The notes: a model not told the origin generated them from the letters alone. A stretch of DNA of 64,000 nt from Alcaligenes sp. SORT26 (GCF_017377875.1 NZ_CP070975.1:3410001-3474000), one strand, 5' to 3'; shown: positions 1-9,296, counted from the stretch's first letter. A program made the numbers and translations.

Positions 1-3000
1 GGTGCGATTGCCTTGGGAACCAGCGCAGATGTGGGCCTGCTGGCCGAAAACTCGGTCGCTATTGGTCAAGGCACGACGATTTGGCAAGACGCGAAATCAT
101 CCACGGTGGTGGGCTCCGGAGCAACCTCCATGTCCGCCTCGGGGACCGCATTGGGTGCGGGCGCTCATAGCTCGGGCGGCAGTTCGACGGCTGTCGGTAG
201 TGGTGCGTCGGCCACGGGGAGCCTTGCTTTTGCCGGTGGAGCGGGTGCCCAGGCACATGGCATCAAATCGGTCGCCATTGGTACGGGAGCCCTGAGCAAT
301 ACGGAGTCCGGAGTGTCGATTGGTGAAGGGGCCGGTGTGAACGCGGGGACCCCGGTTATTGGCAATCGCTTTGGTCAGGTCGCTGTTGGTGGCGAAGCGG
401 GCCGGGGTGTGCTGGGTGGCTATAACGTCGCGCTGGGCTACAAGTCGGGTGGCGATATTACGGGCGACGATACGGTGTCTATTGGTCGTGAGGCAGGCAG
501 CCGTGTTGTGGGAGACCGCACAGTCAGTATCGGTTACGGAGCGAATAATCTGCCCGGTGAAACGGGTTCTGGTACGCCGGTCGCCCCTCCTGTCCACGCC
601 TCCAATGCGGTGGCGGTGGGTGACCGTTCTCGTTCAGGTGCCACAGGTTCCATTGCCATGGGTTCAATGGCGACCGTGGTGGACTATGACATTGGCGGTA
701 TTGCGATCGGCAACAAAGCCTTGGTCTACGCAGGTACATCGACCAAGGCTGCTGCTGGCGGAATTGCCTTGGGTGACCAGGCTCGCGTTACGCATGCAAA
801 TAGTGTGGCGATTGGTGCCAATGCGCATTCGGTCGAAACGACAGGCCTGGGTTATGGCACGCCCACCGGGGCGTATTTGGCTTCATCCAGTGTGTCGTTT
901 GGTACTGTCGATGCCCAGCGCCGCTTGAGCAATGTGGCAGCGGGTCGACTGGATACGGATGCGGTGAACGTCAGTCAGTTGAAAGTGCTGCATTCCAATC
1001 TGGAATCCATTGTGGGTGGCAACCTGAAGTGGGATAGCGACGGGGTGATTACGGGCCCGTCCTTTGTCATCAAAGATGAAAATGGCGCGGACCATACCTA
1101 TACCTCGATTGGTTCTGCCTTTGAGGCCATGCGTACCGGGGTAGCCGGGATGATCGGCGGACTGTCCGCCGTCACCTATTCCAATGCGGATCGCACCTTG
1201 ATTGATCTGGACAGCAGCACCGGTGCCCCGGTTCGTATTACCAACCTGGCAGCAGGGGTGGATGTGGATGATGCGGTCACCAAAGGTCAGTTGGATGGCC
1301 TGGAGTCCACACTGATCGCCAACCGCCAACGCTACGTCAGCGTGAACTCGACCGAGAACCCGAATGTCAACAATAACGGCGCAACCGGGAATGATGCGAT
1401 TGCTATCGGTGCGGTCGCGCGGGCTTCTGGGGTGGGCGGAACGGCAATTGGCCTGAACTCCTCCGCCGGTGGTTTGCAAAAGGCGGACTACGCCACTTCG
1501 CTGGGTTCCAATACTGATGCGTCGGGCTTGGGGGCGACGGTGGTGGGTAGTGGTTCCTCGGCCGAGTCGGAAAGCTCCATGGCTCTGGGTCATGAGGCTC
1601 GTGTGGCCGATACCGCCAACTTCTCCACAGCCATCGGCTACAAGGCAGAGGTCATGGGAGATGGTCAGAACCAGACCCGTGGCGCGATTGCTTTCGGTGA
1701 ACGTGCTCGTGTCACCCAAGAAGGTGGTATTGCCTTCGGACGTAATGCTTACGACCAAGCGATAAATGGCGTATCGATTGGCACTAACTCCAGTGTGGCT
1801 CGGGGTGCGTCCCAGAGTGTGGCGCTAGGTAGTGGTTCTACTGTATCGGGTGCTCAGTCTGTCGCTTTGGGCTATCAGGCCTTTGTGGCAGGCAGCAACT
1901 CCCTGGCCCTGGGTGAAGGCAGCAAGACCCGAGCCAGCAACTCCGTTGGTGCCGGTTCCGGGGTTGAGGCCGATGGTTATCGCTCTATCGCCGTGGGTGA
2001 CAAGGCCAAGGCAGGCTGGATCGAGGAAAAAACAGGCCCCAATGGCTTGATCGAATACATCATGCATGGTGAAGGGGCGATGAGCGTGGGCTCAGGCTCC
2101 AACGCTAAAGAGAATGGTGGTCTGGCGCTGGGCTTCAAGGCTATTTCCGAAGCGCTGGATGCCTCCGCTTTGGGCACCAACGCTCAGGCTCTGGCGGCCG
2201 GGGCACAGGTCTGGGGTAAGGATGCTCGGGGTTCTGCCGAGAAGTCGATTGCCGTCGGTCAGGGCGCCATTGCCAATGAGACGGCCGTCCAAGGCCTGGC
2301 TCTGGGGGCTGGAGCGACGGTGTCGGCTGCCGGTGCGGTGGCTTTGGGGGCAGGTTCGACCACGAATGCGGCCTATACCACCTCGACCGCTCGTTATACC
2401 GGCACGGTGAATCAGGAAGCCACGCAAGGGGTGGTGTCGGTGGGTAGCGGCGCAGACAAACGCCGTATTACCAATCTGGCTGGTGGTCAGGATCCCAATG
2501 ATGCCGTCAACGTGGCGCAATTGGTCAAGCTGGATCAGGATCTGACGGCCTTGGGCACCAACTACAGTGGTAATAACTTCAGCAGCAGCAACAGCAATAC
2601 AGCGATTCACAAGAATCTGGGACAACGCGTGGAGATCCTTGGTGGGGCGACCACCGCTGGTAATTACAGCGGCGCCAACCTGCGTACCCAGGTTCTGAAT
2701 GGTCAGTTGCAGGTTCAGATAGCCGAGACCCCGTTCTTCAAGGGGGCTGATATGGGCAGCCAGAAGATCACCAATGTGGCTAAAGGGACGACCGGCACTG
2801 ATGCGGTGAACCTGAGCCAGTTGACCGAGGCCGAGGGTGGCCTGATCACCAAGGGTATGAGTTTTGCTGCACAAACAGGCACGGCAGTACATCGGGATCT
2901 GGGCCAGACGGTAACGATCAAGGGCAGCAATGCCAACTTGGCGACGTCCACCGTGGGTAGCGATACGGTGCAGATTGCCTTGAATGACGAGCTGGATTTG

Positions 3001-4611
3001 ACCAGTGTCACAACGGGCGACACCGAGATGACAACGGCGGGTGTGAAGGTCAAGGGCGCGACTGGGAAACCGGATGTGGTTCTGGGCAATACGGGTCTGA
3101 CCATCGGACAGGTCAATCTGACCAATGCCGGTCTGACTGCTTTCAATGTGGTGATTAACGACCAGGGTATTAATGCCGGTGCACAGAAGATCACGAATGT
3201 AGCGAAAGGGGTTGACCCGACGGATGCCGTGAACGTCAGCCAGCTTGAAGGCCGTGATGAGGGGCTGACCGCCAAAGGCATGAACTTCGCGGGTAGCGCA
3301 GGCACGACGGTGCATCGCGATCTGGGGGAAACGCTGAAGATTGTGGGCAGCAATAACAATCTGAGCACCACCGGCGATGGCACCGATACTTTGAGCATTG
3401 CCTTGAATGACGACCTGGAACTCAAGAGCGTGACGGTGAAAGGCACGGGCGGCGCTCCTGATGTCGTCATGAACAATATCGGCTTTGCTATCGGGACGAA
3501 CATTGCCTTGAGCAATGCCGGACTGCGCGCGGGCAACGTGGTGGTATCGGCAACCGACAATGACATCACCGGCTTGAGCAACCGTACCCTGACGGGGGCC
3601 AACTTCGGCAAGAGCGGCCGTGCCGCAACCGAGGAGCAGTTGGATCTGGTGCGAGGTGAAACCCAGAATCTGGTGGATCGTGCCGTCAAGTACGACCTGA
3701 ATCCAGATCAGTCGGTTAACTACGGCAAGGTCACCATGGCCGGAACCGAGTCTACCGACGGCGGCCGCACGGGTGGCACCGGAATCACCAATGTGGCGCG
3801 TGGTGACATTTCCGCCACCAGTACCGATGCCGTCAATGGCAGCCAGATTCACGATATGGGTGAAAGCATTGCCAGTGGTATGGGCGGTGGCTCCAAGTTC
3901 GAGAACGGCAAGCTGGTTACGGAGTTGAACGTAGGCGATAAAACCTACAACAACGTGAACGATGCCTTGGGTGGCTTGAATACCAAGGTAGAGAACGTGA
4001 CCGAGCTGGCCAGCGCGGGCTGGAACATCCAGACCAATGGTGATACGGCCAGCAATGTGGCCCCCAAGGCGACGGTGCAGTTCCTCAACGGGGACAATAT
4101 CGAGATCTCGCGCTCCGGTACGGACGTGAAAGTCGCCCTGGCACAGGACATCAAGGTCAATAGCGTCGTGGCCCAGTCCGTAACGACCAATGAAGTGCAA
4201 ATTGTGGATGGCCCAACCTTGAATAAACAGGGTATCGACATGCACGACAAAACCATCAGCAATCTGGCCGATGGGCAGGCGCCACAGGATGCGGTCAACG
4301 TGCGTCAGTTGAGCCAGGCCACGTCCAACATCACCAACCAGTTCAACAACCTGGATCGCCGTATCAACAAGGTGGAGAACCGGGCGAGTGCGGGTGTGGC
4401 GGCTGCGATGGCAACCGCAGGCTTGCCGCAAGCCTATATCCCTGGCAAGAGCATGTTCGCTGTAGCCGGTGGTGTATGGCGCGGTGAAAGTGGTTACGCC
4501 CTGGGCCTGTCCACCATTACGGACAGCGGTAGCTGGGTGTTGAAAGGTACGGTCGCGGGTTCGTCCCGTGGTGATTACGGTGGCTCGGTTGGTGTGGGCT
4601 ATCAATGGTAA
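1..4611 (+). CDS. Trimeric autotransporter adhesin (YadA-like), 5' partial
   Basis: The frame is open from the window edge, so the N-terminus and signal peptide are missing; 1,536 residues are visible. The protein is a surface adhesin of the type Vc family that trimerises and inserts its own C-terminus into the outer membrane. Head repeats with the SVAIG/AVALG pattern recur through roughly the first 850 residues. Neck/connector motifs of the form ITN-A-G-DAVN-SQL recur at least six times (for example near bases 920-980, 2465-2520, 2765-2820, 3185-3240, 3780-3850 and 4255-4310). The last ~80 residues form the YadA anchor: a coiled-coil segment, then a four-strand membrane domain ending in the aromatic YQW. 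A strong terminator follows directly. The downstream lipoprotein and regulator may serve the adhesin. The family assignment is secure; the ligand is unknown. Confidence 0.95.
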   Translation, partial: GAIALGTSADVGLLAENSVAIGQGTTIWQDAKSSTVVGSGATSMSASGTALGAGAHSSGGSSTAVGSGASATGSLAFAGGAGAQAHGIKSVAIGTGALSNTESGVSIGEGAGVNAGTPVIGNRFGQVAVGGEAGRGVLGGYNVALGYKSGGDITGDDTVSIGREAGSRVVGDRTVSIGYGANNLPGETGSGTPVAPPVHASNAVAVGDRSRSGATGSIAMGSMATVVDYDIGGIAIGNKALVYAGTSTKAAAGGIALGDQARVTHANSVAIGANAHSVETTGLGYGTPTGAYLASSSVSFGTVDAQRRLSNVAAGRLDTDAVNVSQLKVLHSNLESIVGGNLKWDSDGVITGPSFVIKDENGADHTYTSIGSAFEAMRTGVAGMIGGLSAVTYSNADRTLIDLDSSTGAPVRITNLAAGVDVDDAVTKGQLDGLESTLIANRQRYVSVNSTENPNVNNNGATGNDAIAIGAVARASGVGGTAIGLNSSAGGLQKADYATSLGSNTDASGLGATVVGSGSSAESESSMALGHEARVADTANFSTAIGYKAEVMGDGQNQTRGAIAFGERARVTQEGGIAFGRNAYDQAINGVSIGTNSSVARGASQSVALGSGSTVSGAQSVALGYQAFVAGSNSLALGEGSKTRASNSVGAGSGVEADGYRSIAVGDKAKAGWIEEKTGPNGLIEYIMHGEGAMSVGSGSNAKENGGLALGFKAISEALDASALGTNAQALAAGAQVWGKDARGSAEKSIAVGQGAIANETAVQGLALGAGATVSAAGAVALGAGSTTNAAYTTSTARYTGTVNQEATQGVVSVGSGADKRRITNLAGGQDPNDAVNVAQLVKLDQDLTALGTNYSGNNFSSSNSNTAIHKNLGQRVEILGGATTAGNYSGANLRTQVLNGQLQVQIAETPFFKGADMGSQKITNVAKGTTGTDAVNLSQLTEAEGGLITKGMSFAAQTGTAVHRDLGQTVTIKGSNANLATSTVGSDTVQIALNDELDLTSVTTGDTEMTTAGVKVKGATGKPDVVLGNTGLTIGQVNLTNAGLTAFNVVINDQGINAGAQKITNVAKGVDPTDAVNVSQLEGRDEGLTAKGMNFAGSAGTTVHRDLGETLKIVGSNNNLSTTGDGTDTLSIALNDDLELKSVTVKGTGGAPDVVMNNIGFAIGTNIALSNAGLRAGNVVVSATDNDITGLSNRTLTGANFGKSGRAATEEQLDLVRGETQNLVDRAVKYDLNPDQSVNYGKVTMAGTESTDGGRTGGTGITNVARGDISATSTDAVNGSQIHDMGESIASGMGGGSKFENGKLVTELNVGDKTYNNVNDALGGLNTKVENVTELASAGWNIQTNGDTASNVAPKATVQFLNGDNIEISRSGTDVKVALAQDIKVNSVVAQSVTTNEVQIVDGPTLNKQGIDMHDKTISNLADGQAPQDAVNVRQLSQATSNITNQFNNLDRRINKVENRASAGVAAAMATAGLPQAYIPGKSMFAVAGGVWRGESGYALGLSTITDSGSWVLKGTVAGSSRGDYGGSVGVGYQW

Positions 4612-4626
4612 CGAGGTGAGGGGAGA

Positions 4627-4658
4627 GGGTCGCGAGCGTGGGCTCGCGGCCCTTTTTT
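4627..4658 (+). terminator. Rho-independent terminator after the adhesin
   Basis: A 10-bp GC-rich stem (gggtcgcgag / ctcgcggccc, one G-U pair) with a short loop is followed by six T, 15 bases after the adhesin stop codon. Confidence 0.9.
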
Positions 4659-4727
4659 GCCGGACAGAAACCGGCTTCGCAACAAGGGTCTGGCGCTTGC
4701 GGGCACAGGCCAGGGCGGAGAGTGAAT

Positions 4728-5306
4728 ATGGTGATCAAACGTAGTCAAACTGGGCAGCTTGCACGCGTATCGGCAATAGCCATGCTGCTGCTTTTTCTGG
4801 CTGGATGCCAGACCACCGCTGCGGGAGGAAAGGCACAGGCGGCAGACTTGAGCCCGCCTGCGTTGGCCAGCAATTACGAGCGGGAAGGTGATGATGGTAC
4901 GCGCAGTTTTCTGGCTTCTCAGACGCAGCGCGCGGTAGTGGCTCCCCAAGTGGATTTCTATGTTGGTTTGCCTCAGCCCGTGGCGGGTTTAGTGCAAGTG
5001 GAAGGGCCTCAGGGACCGCTGTGGTTGTATCCCCAAGTCATTGTGCAGCGCAGCGATCTGACTCGGGTTGCGACCTTGCGTACCGAGCAGGGCGGGCACC
5101 TTGTGCGCTTTCAATTGAATTCTTTGGGGGCGCGTAAGTTGGCCGAGGTCAGCTCTGGTAATGTGGGAGCCTTGCTTGTTTTGGTCATGGAAGATCAGGT
5201 GGCGCAGGTCGCCCGGATTGGGGAGCCTTTACAGCAAGGGATGATTTATCTGTCCATGCCTGACGACGCAGCAGCACAGCGTTTGTTGAGGCGGGTCCAA
5301 GGTTAA
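4728..5306 (+). CDS. Small outer-membrane lipoprotein next to the adhesin
   Basis: A 192-residue protein with a hydrophobic signal segment and a lipobox ending LAGC (Cys27), so it is expected to be lipidated and sorted to the outer membrane. The start chosen is ATG 4728, preceded by a GGCGGAG ribosome site; an upstream GTG lies inside the terminator of the adhesin and is unlikely. No enzymatic motif is seen in the mature part. Its position directly behind a trimeric autotransporter recalls periplasmic or lipoprotein helpers of such adhesins (SadB of Salmonella sits beside SadA), but no similarity to SadB can be claimed by eye. A role in adhesin assembly or folding is inference. Confidence 0.8.
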   Translation: MVIKRSQTGQLARVSAIAMLLLFLAGCQTTAAGGKAQAADLSPPALASNYEREGDDGTRSFLASQTQRAVVAPQVDFYVGLPQPVAGLVQVEGPQGPLWLYPQVIVQRSDLTRVATLRTEQGGHLVRFQLNSLGARKLAEVSSGNVGALLVLVMEDQVAQVARIGEPLQQGMIYLSMPDDAAAQRLLRRVQG

Positions 5307-5349
5307 AAAAAACATAAAGTGCCTTAGTGGGCCAGCAGGGGTGAGGACT

Positions 5350-6147
5350 ATGACGGTTGAACAGATTTTTCTGTTATATGACGACAAGGCCAGTTTGCAG
5401 CAGATCACTTTGGAGTCTGAGCAGTGGGGAGTACGGGTTCAGACAGTCGAGACGATGGAAAAGTGCTTGTCCCAAGCGCATGCCTGCGGGGCGGAGATGG
5501 TATTTGCCTTGCTGTGTCAGGCAGATAATGTGTTTTTGCACATCAATCGTTTGCGCATCGATTTTCCCGCGGCAGGCGTGATTGTTGTGCGGCGTGACAA
5601 AGTTGCCGGTCTGGAGCGTGGGCATTTTCTGCTTGCCGGTGCCGACGCCTGCTTTGATCAGGATGCCTTGCCGGTCGAGGTGGTGGCCTGCGTACAGGCC
5701 TTGCGACGGCGTGGTTATGCCTTGCGGCACAGCCTGCGCAGCCCGGACACAGCGCAAGCAAAACCGGCCTCTGCCGTTCAGAAACACGAGCTGGAGCCCG
5801 AGTCCCAGCTCTGGGATTTAATGGAAAACGGCTGGACCATGAGCACGCCCAAGGGCCACTCGGTCATGTTGACGCGTGGCGAGCGGCGTATTGTTCAGGT
5901 TCTGTTTGCCGTCAGCCCGCAAACGGTGGAACGGGATCGCCTGTTCCCGCTGGAAGAAGGGCGCGATGCAACTGCCCGTTCCGTGGACGTTTTGATCAGC
6001 CGCTTGAAACGTAAATTAAGTGCAATGGGCGAGGAGCTACCGATTCGTTCCGTGCGGGGGGAAGGCTACGCCTTTGTGGGCAAAGTGCCCCTGGCGTGTC
6101 AGGAGCTGGCACGCGTGAGCTTAAGCAATGACGAGGTCTACGACTGA
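5350..6147 (+). CDS. OmpR-type DNA-binding regulator with degenerate receiver
   Basis: A 265-residue protein. The C-terminal part (about 165-250) is a winged-helix DNA-binding domain of the OmpR/PhoB class, recognisable from LTRGERRIVQVLF, the recognition-helix pattern SVDVLISRLKRKL and the wing IRSVRGEGYAF. The N-terminal ~125 residues have the length and hydrophobic strand pattern of a receiver domain and keep an acidic pair (YDDK, residues 10-13), but the strand that should carry the phosphorylated Asp reads EMVFALLCQ, with no Asp. It probably works without classical phosphorylation. ATG 5350 is preferred over GTG 5341 because an AGGGGTGAGG site precedes it. No sensor kinase is adjacent. 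Its position suggests control of the adhesin locus, which is inference. Confidence 0.85.
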   Translation: MTVEQIFLLYDDKASLQQITLESEQWGVRVQTVETMEKCLSQAHACGAEMVFALLCQADNVFLHINRLRIDFPAAGVIVVRRDKVAGLERGHFLLAGADACFDQDALPVEVVACVQALRRRGYALRHSLRSPDTAQAKPASAVQKHELEPESQLWDLMENGWTMSTPKGHSVMLTRGERRIVQVLFAVSPQTVERDRLFPLEEGRDATARSVDVLISRLKRKLSAMGEELPIRSVRGEGYAFVGKVPLACQELARVSLSNDEVYD

Positions 6148-6151
6148 TCTG

Positions 6152-6173
6152 GAAAGGGCTGAAAAGCCCTTTC
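6152..6173 (+). terminator. Possible terminator hairpin, weak T tract
   Basis: A nine-base perfect stem (gaaagggct / agccctttc) with a four-base loop starts 5 bases after the regulator stop codon; the following T tract is poor. Confidence 0.5.
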
Positions 6174-6195
6174 TCGATGCTGAAACAGCATGATA

Positions 6196-6224
6196 TAGAC
6201 CCTTAAATTTTAAATATGTATAAT
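6196..6224 (+). promoter_or_regulatory. Candidate sigma-70 promoter in the symporter leader region
   Basis: A perfect TATAAT (6219-6224) lies 17 bases downstream of TAGACC (6196-6201, four of six matches to TTGACA) in a locally AT-rich stretch. It would give a leader of about 440 bases before the symporter start at 6674. Confidence 0.45.
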
Positions 6225-6673
6225 TGACCCCTCTGGTTCCTTGAATCAGCGTCTCGAACAGGCCGTTCAGGTGCGACAAAATTGCATAAAAAATGGCGGT
6301 CCGTTCTTCAACAGGTTGTTGCACAACAACCCGGCTTTTTAGTCCGAAACACCTTGCCCGACCCTTGGGTCGCGGAACAACCAGCCGACTGTCTCCCATG
6401 ACATCGGCCTGCAACAGAGCGGCTTGTCTCTGGCCATGTTTATTTGCTGTAAGGCCCGCAGACTCTCCGTAATGTGAGGCACTTTGCGCTGTGTCTTGCT
6501 TTTTCTCGCTTTGGCGTTGCCAAGGGCGGGGGCGTTCGTGCGCGCGTTCGGTTTAGGTGCTTCGGTTCTGATCCTGGGATCGGTGCCGCCCAGCGCGTTA
6601 CTGCGGAATTGGCACGCATGCGCAGGATGACCTCGTAGCACAGGGGCGTCGCGCAGAAGAGAAAGGGAAAGAC
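6225..6673 (+). other. Long gene-free stretch upstream of the symporter
   Basis: About 450 bases without a convincing gene on either strand. It holds small hairpins (for example caacaggttgttg near 6310) and ends in a purine-rich ribosome site (gagaaagggaaagac) before 6674. No known riboswitch class was recognised. Confidence 0.4.
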
Positions 6674-8377
6674 ATGCAAGAGGCGGAGTTTTTTACGCTT
6701 TCAACCACAACGGCCATATTGTTGCTGGTCGGCTTTTATGGCGCGACATTCCTGATGTCGCTCATGATTGGCCAGAAAAAAGAAAACGTGGACGGATACA
6801 TGGTGTCCAACAGTGCGGTGGGGTTTGGCCTGTCAGCGGCCAGCATGATCGCCACCTGGGTATGGGCCGCGTCGTTTTATGCCAGCGCGACCTCGGGTTT
6901 CAAATACGGGCTATCTGGTCCCCTGCATTACGGACTATGGGGGGCCTTGATGATTCTGTTCATCTATCCCTTTGGGCGGCGCTTCCGCAAGCTAGCACCC
7001 CAGGCACATACTTTGGCCGAAGTGCTGCATGCCCGGCACGGTTCGTCCAGTCAGATGATCATGGCGATCTCCAATGTGGTGGGTAGCGGTATCAGCCTGA
7101 TGGTGAACTTCACCGCCGCCGGTGCGCTGGTCTCGATTCTTAGCCCTCTGAGCTTTATTCAAGGTGTGCTGATTGCCGGTCTGGGTGTGCTGTCCTATAC
7201 CTTATGGTCGGGCTTTCGTGCCTCGGTAATGACAGACTTTGCCCAACTGGTTGCCATGATTCTGTCGGCCGTGGTCATTATCCCGCTGATCTTCTTTAAC
7301 GCGGGCGGGCCCGAGATGGTACAGGCCAACTGGTGGCGTCTGGACTCCGAGCAAGCCAACTTCTATTCGACCAAAGCGATTCTGGAGCAAGGTGCGCCTT
7401 ACTTTGTGGCGGTGCTGGCTTATGCCATTGGTAATCAGACCATTGCCCAGCGCCTGTTCGCGGTGCGAGAGGACTTGATCAAACCCACTTTCCTGACCGC
7501 CACGATTGGCTATGGTGCCGTGGTGATTGGTCTGGGCATGCTGGGTCTGCTGGCCTTGTTCACTGGCCTGGAGCCGGTGGATGGGAATATGAACAACATC
7601 ATCCCGCAGATGGCCTCGACCTATTTGCCACCGTTTGGTATCGCCTTGTTCTTCATCCTGGTGGTGGGCTCCTTGTCCTCCACGGCGGACTCGGATCTGG
7701 CGGCCTTGTCGGCCATCATGATGACTGACATCTACGCCAAGAACATTGCCCGTGGTCGTCCAAAACCTGCCCGCATGTTGTGGTGGGGCCGTATCACCAT
7801 GGTGGTTGCCACGATGGTGGGGGTGATTTTCGCCAGCCTGCGTCTGGATATTCTGGTGATGCTGGTGTTTGTGGGCGCACTGTGGGGGGCGATTGTGTTC
7901 CCGGTGATCGTCAGCTTCTACTGGGACCGCGTAACCAACAAGGCCTTTAGCTGGTCGGTTCTGTGCGCCGTGGTGCTGTTCACGATTGTCCGCTTTGAGC
8001 TGATTCCTATTGAGGGTGTGGTTGCCGTGTTCTATGAGATCACCGCTTCGATTGGGGGTGGTGTGGTTGCCGGTTTGATGGCGTTTGCGTTCTTCCGCAG
8101 CCGTATTGCGATTGCAGTTGGAGTCATTGCCACAGCGATTCTGTTGCCCAACTTCATCGGTTTCTTGCGTGAGTACATTGTGTTGTTGGGTTCCTTGACC
8201 GCATACGGTGTCAGCGCTGTGGTGTGTGTGGCCATCAGCTTGCGTAGCCAGGAGCGTTTTGATTTCTCTTTGCTGGCCGAGCGCGTGCAGTCGTTTCACT
8301 ACGACGACACGCCAGCGCCGAGCAAGCAGAAGGCTCGCGAGTCACAACAAGGCGAAGCTGCCTCGGCTCGTGCTTGA
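6674..8377 (+). CDS. Sodium:solute symporter (SSS family)
   Basis: A 567-residue inner-membrane protein with about 13 hydrophobic segments spread over the whole length, the usual LeuT-fold SSS topology. Family features include the early segment FYGATFLMSLMIGQKK followed by DGYMVSN, the unwound-helix region SMIATWVWAASFYASA, and the SSTADSDLAALSAIMMTDIY segment, which in SSS carriers carries the Na2-site Ser/Thr residues. The protein resembles the branch containing urea and other small polar solute carriers; the substrate cannot be fixed from sequence alone. ATG 6674 follows an AAAGGGAAA site. A 40-codon gene for a small membrane protein follows 33 bases downstream and is probably its accessory subunit. 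Confidence 0.9.
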   Translation: MQEAEFFTLSTTTAILLLVGFYGATFLMSLMIGQKKENVDGYMVSNSAVGFGLSAASMIATWVWAASFYASATSGFKYGLSGPLHYGLWGALMILFIYPFGRRFRKLAPQAHTLAEVLHARHGSSSQMIMAISNVVGSGISLMVNFTAAGALVSILSPLSFIQGVLIAGLGVLSYTLWSGFRASVMTDFAQLVAMILSAVVIIPLIFFNAGGPEMVQANWWRLDSEQANFYSTKAILEQGAPYFVAVLAYAIGNQTIAQRLFAVREDLIKPTFLTATIGYGAVVIGLGMLGLLALFTGLEPVDGNMNNIIPQMASTYLPPFGIALFFILVVGSLSSTADSDLAALSAIMMTDIYAKNIARGRPKPARMLWWGRITMVVATMVGVIFASLRLDILVMLVFVGALWGAIVFPVIVSFYWDRVTNKAFSWSVLCAVVLFTIVRFELIPIEGVVAVFYEITASIGGGVVAGLMAFAFFRSRIAIAVGVIATAILLPNFIGFLREYIVLLGSLTAYGVSAVVCVAISLRSQERFDFSLLAERVQSFHYDDTPAPSKQKARESQQGEAASARA

Positions 8378-8410
8378 GTGCATGAGAGAAGACGTTAAAA
8401 GGAGAACACT

Positions 8411-8533
8411 ATGCTTATGACGATTTACTTTCTGGTCTGGCCGGTAATGTCGGCCATCATCTTGATCTTGCTGGTTGGCAATCTGATCCGTGACTGGCGC
8501 AGAGCACGCAAGACAGGCGAGTCTATGATCTAA
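8411..8533 (+). CDS. Small membrane subunit of the symporter (40 aa)
   Basis: A 40-residue open frame beginning MLMTIYFLVWPVMSAIILIL and ending in a basic tail (RDWRRARKTGESMI). It has one transmembrane segment of about 20 residues, positive charges on the probable cytoplasmic side, and a strong ribosome site (AAAGGAG) seven bases before the ATG. It sits between the symporter and a strong terminator, so the two genes are cotranscribed. The pattern matches the class of very short proteins annotated as putative transporter small subunits that accompany SSS and NSS carriers, comparable to MetS with MetP. Its biochemical role is unknown. Confidence 0.8.
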   Translation: MLMTIYFLVWPVMSAIILILLVGNLIRDWRRARKTGESMI

Positions 8534-8539
8534 ATGTAA

Positions 8540-8573
8540 AAGTCCCACCCTGTTTTGCAGGGTGGGACTTTTT
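8540..8573. terminator. Strong bidirectional terminator
   Basis: A 12-bp perfect stem (agtcccaccctg / cagggtgggact) is followed by TTTTT on the plus strand and preceded by AAAA, so it can also end transcription of the minus-strand lysE-family gene. Confidence 0.9.
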
Positions 8574-8636
8574 GTGATGCTGGGGCATCGCCAAGGATCT
8601 GATCAAACAAAGTCTTGGTGCTGTGCAGGTTCAGGC

Positions 8637-9296
8637 TTAGAGCAGGATGCGTTGTCCGGCATGAACAAGCAAACGCAGCGAGAAGCCCAGCAGCAATACC
8701 CCCGTCACGCGTTCAAACCAGGTTCCCATACGCAAAAACCGTTGTCGTACGCCGGGGTTGGTAAAGATCAGGCTGACCACAATAAACCAGCCCGCATTGA
8801 CCAGACACATCCACACGCCATAGAGCATTTGGGTTGTCAGTGGCGTGCTGGCGCTGACAACTGTGGTAAACACGGCCAGGAAGAACAACGTGGCCTTGGG
8901 ATTGGTGGCATTGGTCATGAAGCCTAGTGTCAGGGACTGGCGCATACTGACGGCAGCAGGTTTGCCATTCTCGGACTCGGCCAGGCTCACTTCCATTGGC
9001 GTGTTGGCCTGTCGTAAAAACCCCCAGCCTATGTACAGCAAGTAAGCACCGCCCAGGACTTCAGCCACACTCATCAACCACGGGGTGGAGTGGAGCAGGG
9101 CACCGACGCCCATCAAGGTGTAGATCACATGCACGGAGATCCCGGCACCAATGCCAATGGCAGTGGCAATACCGGCCTGACGGCCAAGCCGCACACTTTG
9201 GCGGATGGTGACAGCGAAATCAGGTCCGGGGGCAATAACGGCCAAAAAATGAATCAAAGCCAGAGTAGCGAACTCGGGCCAATAGGTTTGCAACAC
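8637..9296 (-). CDS. LysE/RhtB-family amino acid exporter
   Basis: A 219-residue inner-membrane protein with six predicted transmembrane segments. The family signature is clear: FLAVIAPGPDFAVTIRQSV near residues 18-36, GAGISVHVIYTLMGVGALL and GGAYLLYIGWGFLR. The family exports amino acids and derivatives (lysine, arginine, homoserine, threonine). The start is GTG 9296, one base after the stop of the upstream oxygenase, with a TGGAG ribosome site inside that gene's end, so translation of the two is likely coupled. Export of the product of the neighbouring oxygenase is the simplest reading, but this is inference. Confidence 0.92.
   Translation of the reverse strand: MLQTYWPEFATLALIHFLAVIAPGPDFAVTIRQSVRLGRQAGIATAIGIGAGISVHVIYTLMGVGALLHSTPWLMSVAEVLGGAYLLYIGWGFLRQANTPMEVSLAESENGKPAAVSMRQSLTLGFMTNATNPKATLFFLAVFTTVVSASTPLTTQMLYGVWMCLVNAGWFIVVSLIFTNPGVRQRFLRMGTWFERVTGVLLLGFSLRLLVHAGQRILL

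Noticed and set aside
2092-4605. An 837-codon open frame on the minus strand within the adhesin gene
   Set aside because: It is the mirror of a repetitive, GC-biased coding sequence; the protein shows no domain, and the plus-strand frame is an unmistakable YadA-type adhesin.
6611-6625. A possible sigma-54 promoter (TGGCACGCATGCGC)
   Set aside because: The -24 element matches, but the -12 TTGC is absent at the required distance.
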